From Chloroflexota bacterium (lineage in GTDB: Bacteria; Chloroflexota; Ktedonobacteria; Ktedonobacterales; Ktedonobacteraceae): a DNA stretch of 64,000 nt. Within the stretch, counting starts at the first letter, position 1; every line of letters starts with the position of its first letter. Shown here piece after piece: positions 1 to 8,867 of the stretch. The notes under the pieces were generated by a model, which made no database searches, had not been told where the DNA came from, and saw only the letters and a list, made by a program, of their open reading frames with translations. The translations under genes and the position numbers were made by a program. The stretch covers positions 19,803-83,802 of the forward strand of contig CADDZH010000007.1 in NCBI GenBank assembly GCA_902812455.1, read 5' to 3'.

Positions 1-2
1 TA

Positions 3-128
3 TTTCAGGCTGTAGCAGAGCTTGGGAACTTTCCTATGGACAAAATCCTTGTTGTTGGTGACTCAGAGAGGAGTGATTTACAAGAACCAAGACGCCGTGG
101 CTGTGCAACGTTATTAGTGACAACATAA
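3..128 (+). CDS. HAD-family hydrolase, C-terminal fragment (cut by window edge)
   Basis: The reading frame enters from the left edge and stops at TAA 126-128. The visible 41 residues include ILVVGDSERSDLQEPRRRG, which matches the last conserved segment of haloacid dehalogenase-like hydrolases (hydrophobic strand, VGDS, then SD and a Gly-containing helix), where the aspartates bind the catalytic Mg2+. Members are phosphatases or phosphoglycolate-type hydrolases; substrate cannot be inferred from the tail. The end lies 34 nt before the next gene on the same strand, so the two may be cotranscribed. Confidence 0.7.
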   Translation, partial: FQAVAELGNFPMDKILVVGDSERSDLQEPRRRGCATLLVTT

Positions 129-162
129 TCATCATGAAAGCATTGAAAGGAACCACCCTCAT

Positions 163-843
163 TTGAAGAGACGAACAAATTATTTTGCTTTCGCCGAAGT
201 CCATCCTGAACTCTTTGAGAATCCGCCCGGAGCGGGATTCATCGTTCTCCTAGATGAGGCTGATATCCGGCGGGCCGAGGCAAATATGGCGCAGTGGCTC
301 AAAACGAAAGGTTTCCCCACGGAGTGGGCACAAGTGGGCATCGCTTATCAAGATCAGTACAGGTGGGTTCTGCGCGATGCAGTACGCTTTCCCGATCAAT
401 CACTGGGCATCTACACGCGAATAGTAAGGGATGGGGTACCTGGAGTAATCATCCTCCCTATCCACCAGGAACAGGTACTTCTTATTCGCCATTTTCGGCA
501 TGCTACGCGCACCTGGCATCTTGAAATTCCACGCGGATATGGAGAAGAGGGGTTGACAAGTGAAGAAAATGCGCAACGGGAACTGAGCGAAGAAATAGGA
601 GCTACGATTTCTCGCCTTGTTGCGCTGGGTCAAGCATACCCGGATACAGGAGCACTTTCAGAGTACAATACCTTCTTCTATGCAGAGGTTGAGACTTACG
701 GTGCAATAGAAGCTGACGAGGCTATTGTAGAGCTTTTGCCAACACCGATACCGGATTTTGAGCGCATGATCCGTGAGAACGAGATCGAAGATGGGTTCAC
801 CATTACAGCTTATGGACTGGCAAAGGCGCGAGGTTTGCTTTAG
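163..843 (+). CDS. Nudix hydrolase, ADP-ribose pyrophosphatase-like
   Basis: A 226-residue protein with a Nudix box at residues 125-147. The catalytic helix REL-SEE-IG is intact and preceded by EIPRG, the E-x-P-x-G pattern of ADP-ribose/NDP-sugar pyrophosphatases. The first Glu of the canonical Nudix signature is replaced by Leu131, while the metal-binding REUxEE core is kept, so activity is likely but not certain. Such enzymes hydrolyse nucleoside diphosphates linked to another moiety, in the cytoplasm. The start is TTG at 163 with GAAAGG about 12 nt upstream; an upstream ATG at 134 is in another frame and stops at once. Substrate assignment is inference. Confidence 0.85.
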   Translation: MKRRTNYFAFAEVHPELFENPPGAGFIVLLDEADIRRAEANMAQWLKTKGFPTEWAQVGIAYQDQYRWVLRDAVRFPDQSLGIYTRIVRDGVPGVIILPIHQEQVLLIRHFRHATRTWHLEIPRGYGEEGLTSEENAQRELSEEIGATISRLVALGQAYPDTGALSEYNTFFYAEVETYGAIEADEAIVELLPTPIPDFERMIRENEIEDGFTITAYGLAKARGLL

Positions 844-897
844 AAGCGTAGAGAGAAGAGAGTGTAAAGCCTATGGGTCAGAAAAACGGGAGTATAG

Positions 898-1368
898 ATG
901 TTTCATCACGAACCAAAAGAGTATGCCTGCCCCTTCTGCTTGCTTGTGCAGGGAGGCGAAAGCAAATATAACAGTCAACAGGATATTGTTTATCAAGATG
1001 GGCTTACAACAGCATTCATCTCTCCACGCTGGTGGCCAAATAATCCAGGCAACGTTATTATCATCCCTAACGAGCACTTTGAGAATATGTACGATTTGCC
1101 TTCAGAGTATGCTCATCACATCCAGGACATAGCCAGAGAAGTAGCCATAGCCATGAAGGAGATGTACACATGTGATGGCGTTTCAACGCGCCAACATAAC
1201 GAGCCGGCGGGAGGACAAGACGTCTGGCATTATCACCTGCATGTTTTTCCCAGATACAATGGCGACAATCTGTACCTGAGTTCTGCGCTCAAAGATGTTG
1301 TGCCACTCGAGAAGCGGATTGTCTATGCTGAAAGGCTGAGAGAATATTTGAGCTTCAAAGGCCTATAA
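898..1368 (+). CDS. HIT-family nucleotide hydrolase
   Basis: A 156-residue protein with the histidine triad HYHLHV at residues 111-116, the hallmark of HIT proteins that hydrolyse or transfer nucleotide phosphoramidates or dinucleoside polyphosphates; the middle His is the nucleophile in the family. An N-terminal CPFC (residues 11-14) resembles the zinc-site start of Hint/Fhit-like members. The length is typical. It sits 54 nt after the Nudix gene on the same strand, and both would act on small nucleotides, so a shared transcript with a nucleotide-cleaning role is plausible but inferred. Confidence 0.88.
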   Translation: MFHHEPKEYACPFCLLVQGGESKYNSQQDIVYQDGLTTAFISPRWWPNNPGNVIIIPNEHFENMYDLPSEYAHHIQDIAREVAIAMKEMYTCDGVSTRQHNEPAGGQDVWHYHLHVFPRYNGDNLYLSSALKDVVPLEKRIVYAERLREYLSFKGL

Positions 1369-1419
1369 CGAGTTTGAAGCAAAGAGAGTCTTTGGAAAAC
1401 TCATGGCAGAATAGCCATT

Positions 1420-1430
1420 ATCAGGGAGTC
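1420..1430 (+). repeat. Copy 1 of the ATCAGGGAGT motif
   Basis: The 11-mer ATCAGGGAGTC lies in the convergent gap between the HIT gene and the histidine kinase gene. Its complement is at 8866-8876, at the transposase stop, and a close copy is at 23215-23225, just after the tyrosine recombinase stop. A 10-mer seen three times in 64 kb is more than chance predicts, but one copy here has no recognisable element beside it. Confidence 0.35.
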
Positions 1431-1528
1431 ATAGTATTTTACAATGCTCTTACGCAAGAAGAATGCAACGGGGAGCCTACATCGATCTTGGCTCTACAGT
1501 TGGAGAGAGCGTGATGACTTTTTGAATA

Positions 1529-2878
1529 TCATTCCTCAGCGTTCATTGCTGGCAAGTGCCCAAAGAACAGCGCCCCACCAGTCGTGGCATTCCTGGCAGC
1601 CAGATCACCTTCATGCGCTTGCAGAATGCGCTGGGCAATGGTTAAGCCCAACCCTGCGCCTCCGGTTCGCCGGTTCCGCGAGCGCTCGCCCCGATATAAC
1701 GGCTGAAAGAGATGTGGCAGATCTTCTGGCGCAATACCTGGCCCGGTGTCAGTCACAGAAAACTGCACCTGAGTTTCTTTCTGCTGCCAGGAAAGGACAA
1801 TTGTGCCTCCAGCGGGGGTATGGGAAAGCGCGTTGTCGAGCAGGTTGCCGAACGCACGCGCGAGCAGATGTGCGTCTGCCATGAGCCAACATGGCTCCGT
1901 TGGGCGATCTTCGACCACGCTGATCCCTCTGGTTTCGGCAAGCGGTCGAATGCTCTCCATGACTCGCCCCATGAGTACTCCCAGATCGAGCGGTTCCCGC
2001 TTCGGAAGCACTTCCAGATACTCCAGTTGCGCATACAGAAAGAGATCGTCGATCAGTCGTTCAAGGGTTTCAGCTTGCTGCTGGCACACCTGAAGATACC
2101 TCCTCGCTTTCTCTGGATCTCTTGCCAGGCCCTGCGCGAAGCCTTGCAGATACCCGCGCAGGGCGAAAAGCGGTGTGCGCAGATCATGGGCAATGGCGCT
2201 GATAAACAATCGGCGTTCCTGTTCCAGTTCCGTTTGACGAGACAAAGCCGTCGAGAGTGCCTCTCTCATCGACTCAAACGCATCCGCGACCTCGGCGAGT
2301 TCTTTGATCGAGGAGGCTGGCAAGGAAAAGTGCAGATCCTGAACTGCTATCGATCGTGCGGCAGCCGAGAGCGCTGCCAACGGACGCAGGAGGGTTCGGC
2401 TCAGCCACCAGGTCACGACCACGAGCGTGAGCAGGAACATCACGCCCAGCAGCAGCACGAGCTGTGGGAACAGCGAGCCTGCAGAACTTTGCTGGCTTTC
2501 ATAGAGGCGCGCGATCGCCTGAAGCCGCCCTCCAGGAGTGAGCGCAATCGTGGAAAAAGGGGTTGCAGACCGCTCTGCTTGCGTTGGCGCGCTGCGATAG
2601 AGGACCTTTCCCGACGGGTCCTGGATAACCACCACGACTCCCTCTGCCGTTGCCTGTGATCCCAGCGTGCGCTGAAATGTTGGATCAGTCCACTGTGCGG
2701 TGTGGGCCAGGAGCGCCTGCACAGCCTGTGCGCGGGAGGCTTCATCTCGGTTTGGTAGCTGCGTTGCCCTGCTCGCTTGTTGGACCACCAGAACCGTCGC
2801 CAGTGTGGTCACGAGAACGATCGTGACCATGACAATGAAGGTACAGGCCAGCCAGAAACGCAGCGAGAGGTTCTTCAT
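1529..2878 (-). CDS. Two-component sensor histidine kinase
   Basis: A 449-residue membrane kinase. A first membrane segment lies at about residues 8-32, an extracytoplasmic loop follows, and a second segment at about 140-165 (LVLLLGVMFLLTLVVV) leads into HAMP. HisKA carries the phospho-acceptor in ISAIAHDLRTPLFALRGY, and HATPase_c shows NLLDNALSH (N box), TDTGPGIAPEDL (G1) and GAGLGLTIA (G2). The start is ATG 2876-2878, whose ATGA overlaps the regulator stop at 2875, showing translational coupling. It is transcribed away from the ABC exporter at 3803-6372, as in envelope-stress or antibiotic-sensing modules. The ligand is unknown. Confidence 0.93.
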   Translation of the reverse strand: MKNLSLRFWLACTFIVMVTIVLVTTLATVLVVQQASRATQLPNRDEASRAQAVQALLAHTAQWTDPTFQRTLGSQATAEGVVVVIQDPSGKVLYRSAPTQAERSATPFSTIALTPGGRLQAIARLYESQQSSAGSLFPQLVLLLGVMFLLTLVVVTWWLSRTLLRPLAALSAAARSIAVQDLHFSLPASSIKELAEVADAFESMREALSTALSRQTELEQERRLFISAIAHDLRTPLFALRGYLQGFAQGLARDPEKARRYLQVCQQQAETLERLIDDLFLYAQLEYLEVLPKREPLDLGVLMGRVMESIRPLAETRGISVVEDRPTEPCWLMADAHLLARAFGNLLDNALSHTPAGGTIVLSWQQKETQVQFSVTDTGPGIAPEDLPHLFQPLYRGERSRNRRTGGAGLGLTIAQRILQAHEGDLAARNATTGGALFFGHLPAMNAEE

Positions 2879-3576
2879 CGGGGGTACTCCTCGAAGCGGT
2901 ATCCGACTCCCCACACGGTCGTAATGTAGCGGGGATGCGCCGGATCGCTCTCAATCTTGTCGCGAATGCGTCCGATATGCACGGCCACGGTGTGCCGCTC
3001 GCCAAATTCGCCCCAGATCTGTTCAAACAGATGGTCGCGAGAAAAGACCTGGCGCGGGTGCGAAGCCAGGAGCCGCAGCAAGGCGAACTCTTTAGCTGCG
3101 AACGAGATTGGCTTGCCTTCTACGAACACTTCATGCGCGGCGAGATCGATCGTGAGGCGTCCAAAATCCAGGACCGCACAGGAAGTCTCTCGCGTGTCTT
3201 TCTGACTGCGCCGCAAGACGGCTTTAATCCGTGCAACCACTTCGGCAGGGGTTGCCGATTTGACAATGTAATCATCTGCTCCCAGACTAAGGCCGCGTAA
3301 TTTGTCACTGTCACCTGAGCGCGCACTCAAGAAGAGCAGGGGAAGATCCTGCTGTTGGCGCAACTCCCGGCAAAACTCAAAGCCAGAGGTTCCGGGCAAC
3401 ATGACATCGAGCAGGAGACAGTCCACTGGCGTCCGTGCCAGAATCGCTTTCGCCTCCTCGATCTCTTGAGCGACCTCGACCTGGAAACCCTCGGCCTCTA
3501 AAAAATCCCGCATGATCTCCAGGATCGTCTCCTCGTCATCGACGATCAGGATCGTCGTTTTCCTCTCCTGCTTCAT
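2875..3576 (-). CDS. Response regulator, OmpR/PhoB family
   Basis: A 233-residue DNA-binding regulator. The N-terminal receiver has the acidic pair (VDDEE), phospho-acceptor Asp in LLLDVMLPG, the Ser/Thr of LFLSARS and the switch Lys in DDYIVKS. The C-terminal half is a winged helix with the family hallmarks FAAKEFALLRLLASHP and VAVHIGRIRDKIE. The start is set at ATG 3576 because GAGAGGAG lies 8 nt upstream; an ATG 18 nt earlier lacks this. It is first in the operon with the kinase, which it overlaps by four bases. Its likely targets include the divergent exporter promoter, by analogy. Confidence 0.94.
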   Translation of the reverse strand: MKQERKTTILIVDDEETILEIMRDFLEAEGFQVEVAQEIEEAKAILARTPVDCLLLDVMLPGTSGFEFCRELRQQQDLPLLFLSARSGDSDKLRGLSLGADDYIVKSATPAEVVARIKAVLRRSQKDTRETSCAVLDFGRLTIDLAAHEVFVEGKPISFAAKEFALLRLLASHPRQVFSRDHLFEQIWGEFGERHTVAVHIGRIRDKIESDPAHPRYITTVWGVGYRFEEYPR

Positions 3577-3802
3577 CGGTTGTTCTCCTCTCACACGCGG
3601 CGCTCATTGTTCATCGCTGCTCCATTCTAGCAAATGGAGATCTCACGTGACCAGAGAAAGGGGAAGGTTGAACCAAAGTGTTTATCATTTGTTTACGATT
3701 TTCCTCCTGTTTTGTTGAACTTTCTCCGCTATGCTCATGGACAAGAACCTGGGAGGAACGGTGTTTCTTCTTCTCCCAGGCGAAAGACGGAAAGGACAGG
3801 AA
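3577..3802. promoter_or_regulatory. Divergent intergenic region between regulator and exporter
   Basis: About 225 nt separate the divergent regulator and permease starts and must hold both promoters. The strip around 3680-3725 is A+T rich (TTTATCATTTGTTTACGATT). I see no clear paired boxes that I would assign with confidence. Autoregulation through this region by the OmpR-type protein is inference. Confidence 0.35.
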
Positions 3803-4540
3803 ATGCGCATGTTTTTCACTCGATGCTGGTATGAACTTCGCATTTTGGGGAAGTGGGTGCTGTTGATCCCACTGATGATCATGGGTGGGACCGCCTTCCT
3901 CGCCCTCTTGTATGGAGTAATCATTCCGCAAGCGAGTACCGCACAGATCGCAAAAATGCTGACCGGTAGCCTGGAAATGGTGCTGCCCCTGGCAACTGCG
4001 CTGGTGATTGGGACCATTGGAACCCGCGATACAGCGGTAGAGGTGCAATTAGCATTGCCAACTGCCTATCACTGGACGGTCTTTCTCCGGGTAAGTTTGA
4101 TCGGTGGATGGAGTATCGCCACCTCCGTGCTGGCTTCAGCTATCATCTCCCTGCTAGGATTGTGGCACCGACCGGCTCAGATCCAGACCTGGAGCGTCGT
4201 GAGCCAGTGGCTGGCAGGACAACTCGTCTGGGCTGCACCACTCTTCGCGCTTTCAGCCTGGACGTTTTGCCTTGCCCTGCTCCTGCTCAGTCGAGCCGCC
4301 AGCGGCGGGGTTGTCGGAGCTGTGTGGATTCTGGAAAGCTTCTTGTACCAGATGTTTGCCTCGACCTCCTGGCTGCAACCGCTTTACCTGTTTCCGACTA
4401 CCTTTACCCCGGCGATCTCCTTCTGGCTCGCCAATCGCCTGGATCTGCTTGCCATCGCGCTTGTACTCTTTGCGGTGAGTTGGGGGCTGCTCCGGCGTCA
4501 TGAGGCGCTCATCCAGGGAGCCGGGGGTGAAGAAGTGTAG
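3803..4540 (+). CDS. ABC transporter permease (ABC-2-like)
   Basis: A 245-residue protein with about six hydrophobic segments, including VLLIPLMIMGGTAFLALLYG near the N terminus, LPLATALVIGTIG, and a C-terminal LLAIALVLFAVSWGLL. No nucleotide-binding motif is present. The ATG at 3803 is preferred over one 72 nt upstream because AAAGGACAGG sits just before it and the protein then begins directly with a short cytoplasmic segment. The ATPase gene follows 41 nt later. Together with 4582-6372 it forms a two-permease exporter; the substrate is unknown. Confidence 0.82.
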   Translation: MRMFFTRCWYELRILGKWVLLIPLMIMGGTAFLALLYGVIIPQASTAQIAKMLTGSLEMVLPLATALVIGTIGTRDTAVEVQLALPTAYHWTVFLRVSLIGGWSIATSVLASAIISLLGLWHRPAQIQTWSVVSQWLAGQLVWAAPLFALSAWTFCLALLLLSRAASGGVVGAVWILESFLYQMFASTSWLQPLYLFPTTFTPAISFWLANRLDLLAIALVLFAVSWGLLRRHEALIQGAGGEEV

Positions 4541-4581
4541 AGCGCCGCGAACCACAACAAATAGAGAGGAACTGAGAAAAG

Positions 4582-5469
4582 ATGAGCATCATCGTCACCG
4601 ATCTTACCAAGACCTATCCTGGCGGTGTTCAGGCCCTCAACCGCGTCACGCTGACCATCCCGCCGGGCATGTTTGGCTTGCTCGGCCCTAATGGCGCGGG
4701 CAAAACCACTTTGATGCGGATCCTCACCGGGATTGTGCTGCCCACCAGCGGGCATGTGGCGCTTTCAGAACACGATCTCTCCACCAGACAGGGACGGCAC
4801 GCGGCCAAAACACAGTTGGGCTACTTGCCGCAAGACTTCGGCACGTACCCGGACTTGAGCGCCTTTGAGTTTCTCGACTACCTGGCCATACTTAAGGGCA
4901 TGCAGGATCGCAAAGCGCGGCGGGAACATGTGGAGCACCTTCTGGAAACCGTTGCTCTGCACACGGACGCAAGGCGCCGGCTCAAAACATACTCTGGGGG
5001 CATGAAACGGCGGATCGGGATTGCCCAGGCCCTCCTGGGTGATCCTTCTATCGTGATTGTCGATGAGCCAACGGCGGGTCTCGATCCTGAAGAGCGTCTC
5101 CGTTTTCGCAACTTGCTCTCTCAGCTTTCCAAAGATCGCACCGTCTTGCTCTCCACACATATTGTGGAGGATGTTGCTCAGACCTGCCAGAATCTGGCCA
5201 TTCTCAAAGGGGGGCAGGTGTTGTTTCAAGGAACGAGCCGCGAGCTGATTGAGCGCACACGAGGCCGGGTCTGGGCCGTCACGACCGACGGTCCCAGGCC
5301 GGAAGGGGGCGGCACCGTAGTTTCGCAGCTGCAACTGGGGAGTACGGTCCAGTACCGTGTCGTCGGCACCCCTGCGTCTTCTGCCGGTTCCGGGTCCATC
5401 ACCCCGGTCGAGCCGACGTTGGAAGATGGGTATGTCTGGCTGATGCAGCGGCAAGCCGTACGCGTATGA
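4582..5469 (+). CDS. ABC transporter ATP-binding subunit
   Basis: A 295-residue ATPase with all motifs in order: Walker A GPNGAGKTT, Q-loop LPQDFG, signature YSGGMKRR, Walker B IVIVDEPTAGLDP and H-loop STHIVED. It matches the exporter class found beside two-component systems. It energises the permeases encoded on each side. A C-terminal extension of about 70 residues after the H-loop is ordinary for this class. Start ATG 4582 has AGAGAGGAAC upstream. Confidence 0.95.
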   Translation: MSIIVTDLTKTYPGGVQALNRVTLTIPPGMFGLLGPNGAGKTTLMRILTGIVLPTSGHVALSEHDLSTRQGRHAAKTQLGYLPQDFGTYPDLSAFEFLDYLAILKGMQDRKARREHVEHLLETVALHTDARRRLKTYSGGMKRRIGIAQALLGDPSIVIVDEPTAGLDPEERLRFRNLLSQLSKDRTVLLSTHIVEDVAQTCQNLAILKGGQVLFQGTSRELIERTRGRVWAVTTDGPRPEGGGTVVSQLQLGSTVQYRVVGTPASSAGSGSITPVEPTLEDGYVWLMQRQAVRV

Positions 5470-5577
5470 AGCCTCATACGAACACACCGCCCACGTCCAT
5501 CTTCTTGGCGTCGCGCCATACGCTCGCCTCATGCTCTCTTGAGGGAGCACACATATCGACAGAAAGGAACAATCGTG

Positions 5578-6372
5578 ATGAATCCTGCTCTGGCATTACG
5601 CGCCACGCTGACCTACGAGTTTCGTATGCAGATCCGGCGCCTCTCCCTGTGGGCCACTTTTGCCCTGGCAGCAGTCCTGCTCCTGTGGCTGGGCAGTAAA
5701 CCACCCTCGTTTACGGAGGAACCGGTACCCATGCAACTGTTCGCTTTCTCCGCCTTCCAATTCAACATTTTTCTGCCCATTGTCGCCGGGATCTTTCTCG
5801 CCGACCGCTTGCCGCGTGACCGCAAGGTCCATATGGAAGAACTCCTCAAAACGCTTCCCAGTGGCAGTGGAGCCAGGCTCTTTGGCAAGTATGTCGGCGG
5901 TATTCTGGCAACCCTGGTCCCGTACGTTCTGCTGTACAGTTTACAGGTCGGACGTTTGCTGGTGTTGATGCAGCAAGCGGGGGTCATCCAGCCAGCAGGG
6001 ATACCTGTGGTCGTTGGACAGGCGTTCCTCGTGTTCGCCGCAATGGTGCTGCCTGCGCTGTTCTTTGTCGCGGCCTTCTCGCTGGCCTGTACCACCATCC
6101 TCTGGGTTCCCCTCTACCAGTTCTGCTTGATCGGCTACTGGTTCTGGGGCAATCTGTTGCCAGCGAATCGAGGAATTCCCACGCTGAGTAATACGCTGCT
6201 TACTCCCATTGGAACCTATCCGGCCCTGGCCTTCTTTGGCAAAGTCGCTGGGCCAGTCAAACAGGCCACGGTGCTGCAAGGCTGGGAAAGCATCTTCCTG
6301 CTCTTCGGGTGTGCGTGCCTGACGCTGCTGGCAGCATGGGGCTACCTGGCGTGGAAACAGGACCATTCCTAA
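5578..6372 (+). CDS. ABC transporter permease (ABC-2-like), second subunit
   Basis: A 264-residue protein with about six membrane segments, such as LWATFALAAVLLLW, FLPIVAGIFLADRL, LVFAAMVLPALFFVAAFSL and a C-terminal IFLLFGCACLTLLAAWGYL. The cytoplasmic loop DRKVHMEELLKTLP resembles the coupling region of ABC-2 membrane proteins. The start ATG 5578 is chosen for AGAAAGGA 9 nt upstream. It ends the exporter operon; the next gene is a transposase 103 nt on. Confidence 0.82.
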   Translation: MNPALALRATLTYEFRMQIRRLSLWATFALAAVLLLWLGSKPPSFTEEPVPMQLFAFSAFQFNIFLPIVAGIFLADRLPRDRKVHMEELLKTLPSGSGARLFGKYVGGILATLVPYVLLYSLQVGRLLVLMQQAGVIQPAGIPVVVGQAFLVFAAMVLPALFFVAAFSLACTTILWVPLYQFCLIGYWFWGNLLPANRGIPTLSNTLLTPIGTYPALAFFGKVAGPVKQATVLQGWESIFLLFGCACLTLLAAWGYLAWKQDHS

Positions 6373-6475
6373 CAGCGGGAAAGGGGTCGATACCTCTATG
6401 GCTGAGTGCCGGGTTTTTGTCAAGGAACAAACAGCTCACGCAGCTTGTCGCCTCCTGCAACAGGAAAGGACAGGA

Positions 6476-6943
6476 ATGATGGAAACAAGAGAAGCGATGG
6501 CGATGGCACTGGTGGCACCAGATGACCTTCAAGCACAGAGATCAGCTCGACAAGAGATTGTTCAACAGGTGAAGCTTGGGGCAACGGCAAGAGAAGCACG
6601 AAAGCGCTGCTCCGTTCCGATGCATCGTACCACGGTCTATCGGTTGCTCAAGCGAGTCGAGCGTGAAGGTGAGGACGCTCTGGACGAGAGGCGTCATGGT
6701 CACCCGGCCAAACTGCGTGGGGAAGTGCTCACCTGTGTGCTGGATTACTGCCAGAGCCACGCGTCTGCCACCAGCCGCGAGGTCCAACACCTCGTGGCTG
6801 AACGCTTCAGAATCACGGTGAGTGTCAGCCAACTCAACCGCGTACGTGCCGCTCACGGGCTGAGCCGAAAGACCCCACAGCGAGAAAAAAAAGCCGCAAA
6901 CGGGCGTCATCATTGCCTCTGGATCGAATGCCCAGGCAGGTAG
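6476..6943 (+). CDS. Transposase N-terminal part (HTH DNA-binding), frame 1
   Basis: A 155-residue protein with a homeodomain-like helix-turn-helix (VKLGATAREARKRCSV through RTTVYRLLKRVEREG) and a second winged-helix-like segment (ATSREVQHLVAERF to LSRKTPQ), the usual DNA-binding front of IS transposases. Start ATG 6476 follows AAAGGACAGGA. The frame leaves the conserved sequence at the A8 run (6885-6892) and ends 50 nt later with unrelated residues. Skipping one base at the run joins it to the catalytic frame without a stop, giving KKPQTGVIIASNAQAG onward. It is either the short product of a frameshifting gene or the broken half of one. Confidence 0.72.
   Translation: MMETREAMAMALVAPDDLQAQRSARQEIVQQVKLGATAREARKRCSVPMHRTTVYRLLKRVEREGEDALDERRHGHPAKLRGEVLTCVLDYCQSHASATSREVQHLVAERFRITVSVSQLNRVRAAHGLSRKTPQREKKAANGRHHCLWIECPGR
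6885..6892 (+). other. A8 slippery run at the transposase frame junction
   Basis: Eight consecutive A residues lie where the coding signal moves from frame 1 to frame 2 of the transposase. The shift needed is +1 on the ribosome, or loss of one A in the transcript. Upstream of the run the second frame is closed by TGA at 6861. Homopolymer A runs support transcriptional slippage or programmed frameshifting in other transposases; a simple indel or sequencing error is the alternative. Confidence 0.6.
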
Positions 6944-6944
6944 C

Positions 6945-8867
6945 TTGCTCTTGTTGGCAGCCGCTACCGAAACTGGGCTCCTGACGCAATTGGAGCAGGC
7001 TCTGCCCCCTTCCTCAACTCCATCGGAGCCACCACGCCTTCCGCTGGCAGCGAGTCCAGCAGTGCGCCAGCGCCTGCTACTCACCCTGCTGTTTCTGGGA
7101 GCGGTCGGATTGCAGCGAACGTGGGATCTGCGCGGGTATACTGCTGATGGCTTGGCGCTGCTTACCGGACGGATGCGTGCCTATGGCTACCGCTACACCG
7201 AAGTCTTTTTGTCGCAGGTGGCTTCCGCCGATGGTGCAGAGCGCTTCACCGCTGCCCTCGCGTTCTGGGCCACACAGCTCTGGCATTCGACCGGAGGAAC
7301 TGAGAGAGCTGAGCAGTCCCACACACTGACCTGTTATGTGGATGGTCATCGCAAACCTGTTTACAGTGACGCGCTCCTCCCTCGCGGACTCATCGGGCGT
7401 CTGGGGGTGGTCCTGGGCTGCCGGGCGCTCCTGTTACTGCACGACGAGCAGGGCCATCCTCTCTTCATGACCACCCATCGCGGCGATCAGCATTTGACCG
7501 TGGGTGTCCCTACATTTCTAGAGCGGTATGAACAGCACGCAGGAAACAGTCATATCGCACGGATGATTGTGGATCGTGAGGGTATGGCCACCGAATTTCT
7601 CGCCAGCCTACATGAGCAGGGGCGTTGTGTGGTGACGATCCTGCAAACCAGTCAATATCGGGATCTCTCCTCCTTCTCCGAGGTGGGTACCTTTGTGCCC
7701 TTGAGTACTGATACCCACGGGCAGATTACCCGCGAAGTAGCTCCGGCTCGCATCACCTTGCCACGTGAGGACCATCCTGACGACCCTCTGGGCTTACAGG
7801 TAGCCCTCATCCGTGACCTGCGCCGGACGGTTCCGGTTCGGCCTGATCCAGAAGAGGCAGAGAACCAGCCGCGCTGGGACAGCGATCTGCCGCCTGATGA
7901 GCGGACCTGGTGGCGCGAAGGCTGGCAAGCCACCGCCGCTCCGGCTAAAGAGACGACACCGAAACTCATCCCCATTGTGACCACCGAAGTGTCTCCCACC
8001 ATCGATGCAATCGAACTTGCGCAGACCTACATTCACCGTTGGCCGGCGCAGGAAAATATCATCAAAGATTATCTTCTGCCCTTGGGGCTGGACACGAATC
8101 ACGGATTTGCCAAGGTCGAGGTAGAGAACTCGGAGGTCGCCAAAAGGCGAACGCACCTGGAGCAGCGGCTAGCTAGGCTCAAGCAATGGGCACAGAGCGC
8201 AGGCAAGCGCGGGGCCCAGGCCAGCCGACGGCGGGAACGGCTGCGCACTGCTTACAACACGCGCAGTAAGGAGCTCTATCGTGAACTGACAACCTATCAG
8301 TTCACATTGGAAGAACAAAGCCTGCCTGAGTATGTGTTCCGACGGAAGCTCAAGGAACGCAAAGCCGAGATCGACGCTGAGTTAGAACCGCTTCGCTGCA
8401 AAGAATGGCAAGCCTATGAACAGTGCAATGCTGAGTTCCGCAAACAAGAACGCTACAGCCAGGAGCAACGTGCGGCGCTTCGTGCGCTAGAAGGTTTGAA
8501 GGAGCAGGAGCGAACCATGTATGAACTGGATAATCGAAAAGATCAGGTCATGACCGTGTGCAAAGTGGCCGCGGCGAATCTGGCGATGTGGGTACGTGAT
8601 CACTATTTTCCGCCATCCTATGCGCAGGCCGCCTGGAAGCGTCTGCTGCCCTTTTTTCAACTCCCCGGCATCATCTCGCAGGACGCTACGATGGTGCAGG
8701 TAGAACTGCGCCCATTCAACGACCGTGCGCTCAATCGAGACCTGGTCATCCTGTGTGAACGGGTTAATCAGGCATCACCTCGTCTCCCAGATGGGCGTCG
8801 GCTCTCTTTTACCATCCAACCCTCATGTTGCGTTCTTGCTGCGCAGAAGGTCTCCAAAACACCGTGA
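6945..8867 (+). CDS. Transposase catalytic part (DDE-type), frame 2
   Basis: A 640-residue open frame (longer if read from the A8 run). A candidate catalytic triad is visible: Asp in CYVDGHRK, Asp in MIVDREGMA, and Glu in the HRWPAQENIIKDYLLPLGLD block, which has the RW-x2-EN-x2-KD pattern of DDE transposases. A charged coiled-coil insertion follows (about residues 395-540, many KER and LEQRL patterns). TTG 6945 is only a nominal start; no Shine-Dalgarno precedes it, supporting synthesis as a fusion with the upstream frame. The exact IS family is not recognised. Confidence 0.72.
   Translation: MLLLAAATETGLLTQLEQALPPSSTPSEPPRLPLAASPAVRQRLLLTLLFLGAVGLQRTWDLRGYTADGLALLTGRMRAYGYRYTEVFLSQVASADGAERFTAALAFWATQLWHSTGGTERAEQSHTLTCYVDGHRKPVYSDALLPRGLIGRLGVVLGCRALLLLHDEQGHPLFMTTHRGDQHLTVGVPTFLERYEQHAGNSHIARMIVDREGMATEFLASLHEQGRCVVTILQTSQYRDLSSFSEVGTFVPLSTDTHGQITREVAPARITLPREDHPDDPLGLQVALIRDLRRTVPVRPDPEEAENQPRWDSDLPPDERTWWREGWQATAAPAKETTPKLIPIVTTEVSPTIDAIELAQTYIHRWPAQENIIKDYLLPLGLDTNHGFAKVEVENSEVAKRRTHLEQRLARLKQWAQSAGKRGAQASRRRERLRTAYNTRSKELYRELTTYQFTLEEQSLPEYVFRRKLKERKAEIDAELEPLRCKEWQAYEQCNAEFRKQERYSQEQRAALRALEGLKEQERTMYELDNRKDQVMTVCKVAAANLAMWVRDHYFPPSYAQAAWKRLLPFFQLPGIISQDATMVQVELRPFNDRALNRDLVILCERVNQASPRLPDGRRLSFTIQPSCCVLAAQKVSKTP

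Noticed and set aside
1712..2659. Long plus-strand open frame opposite the histidine kinase
   Set aside because: It is the antisense of a gene with complete HAMP, HisKA and HATPase motifs; its own translation is Cys/Arg/Gln rich with no domain.
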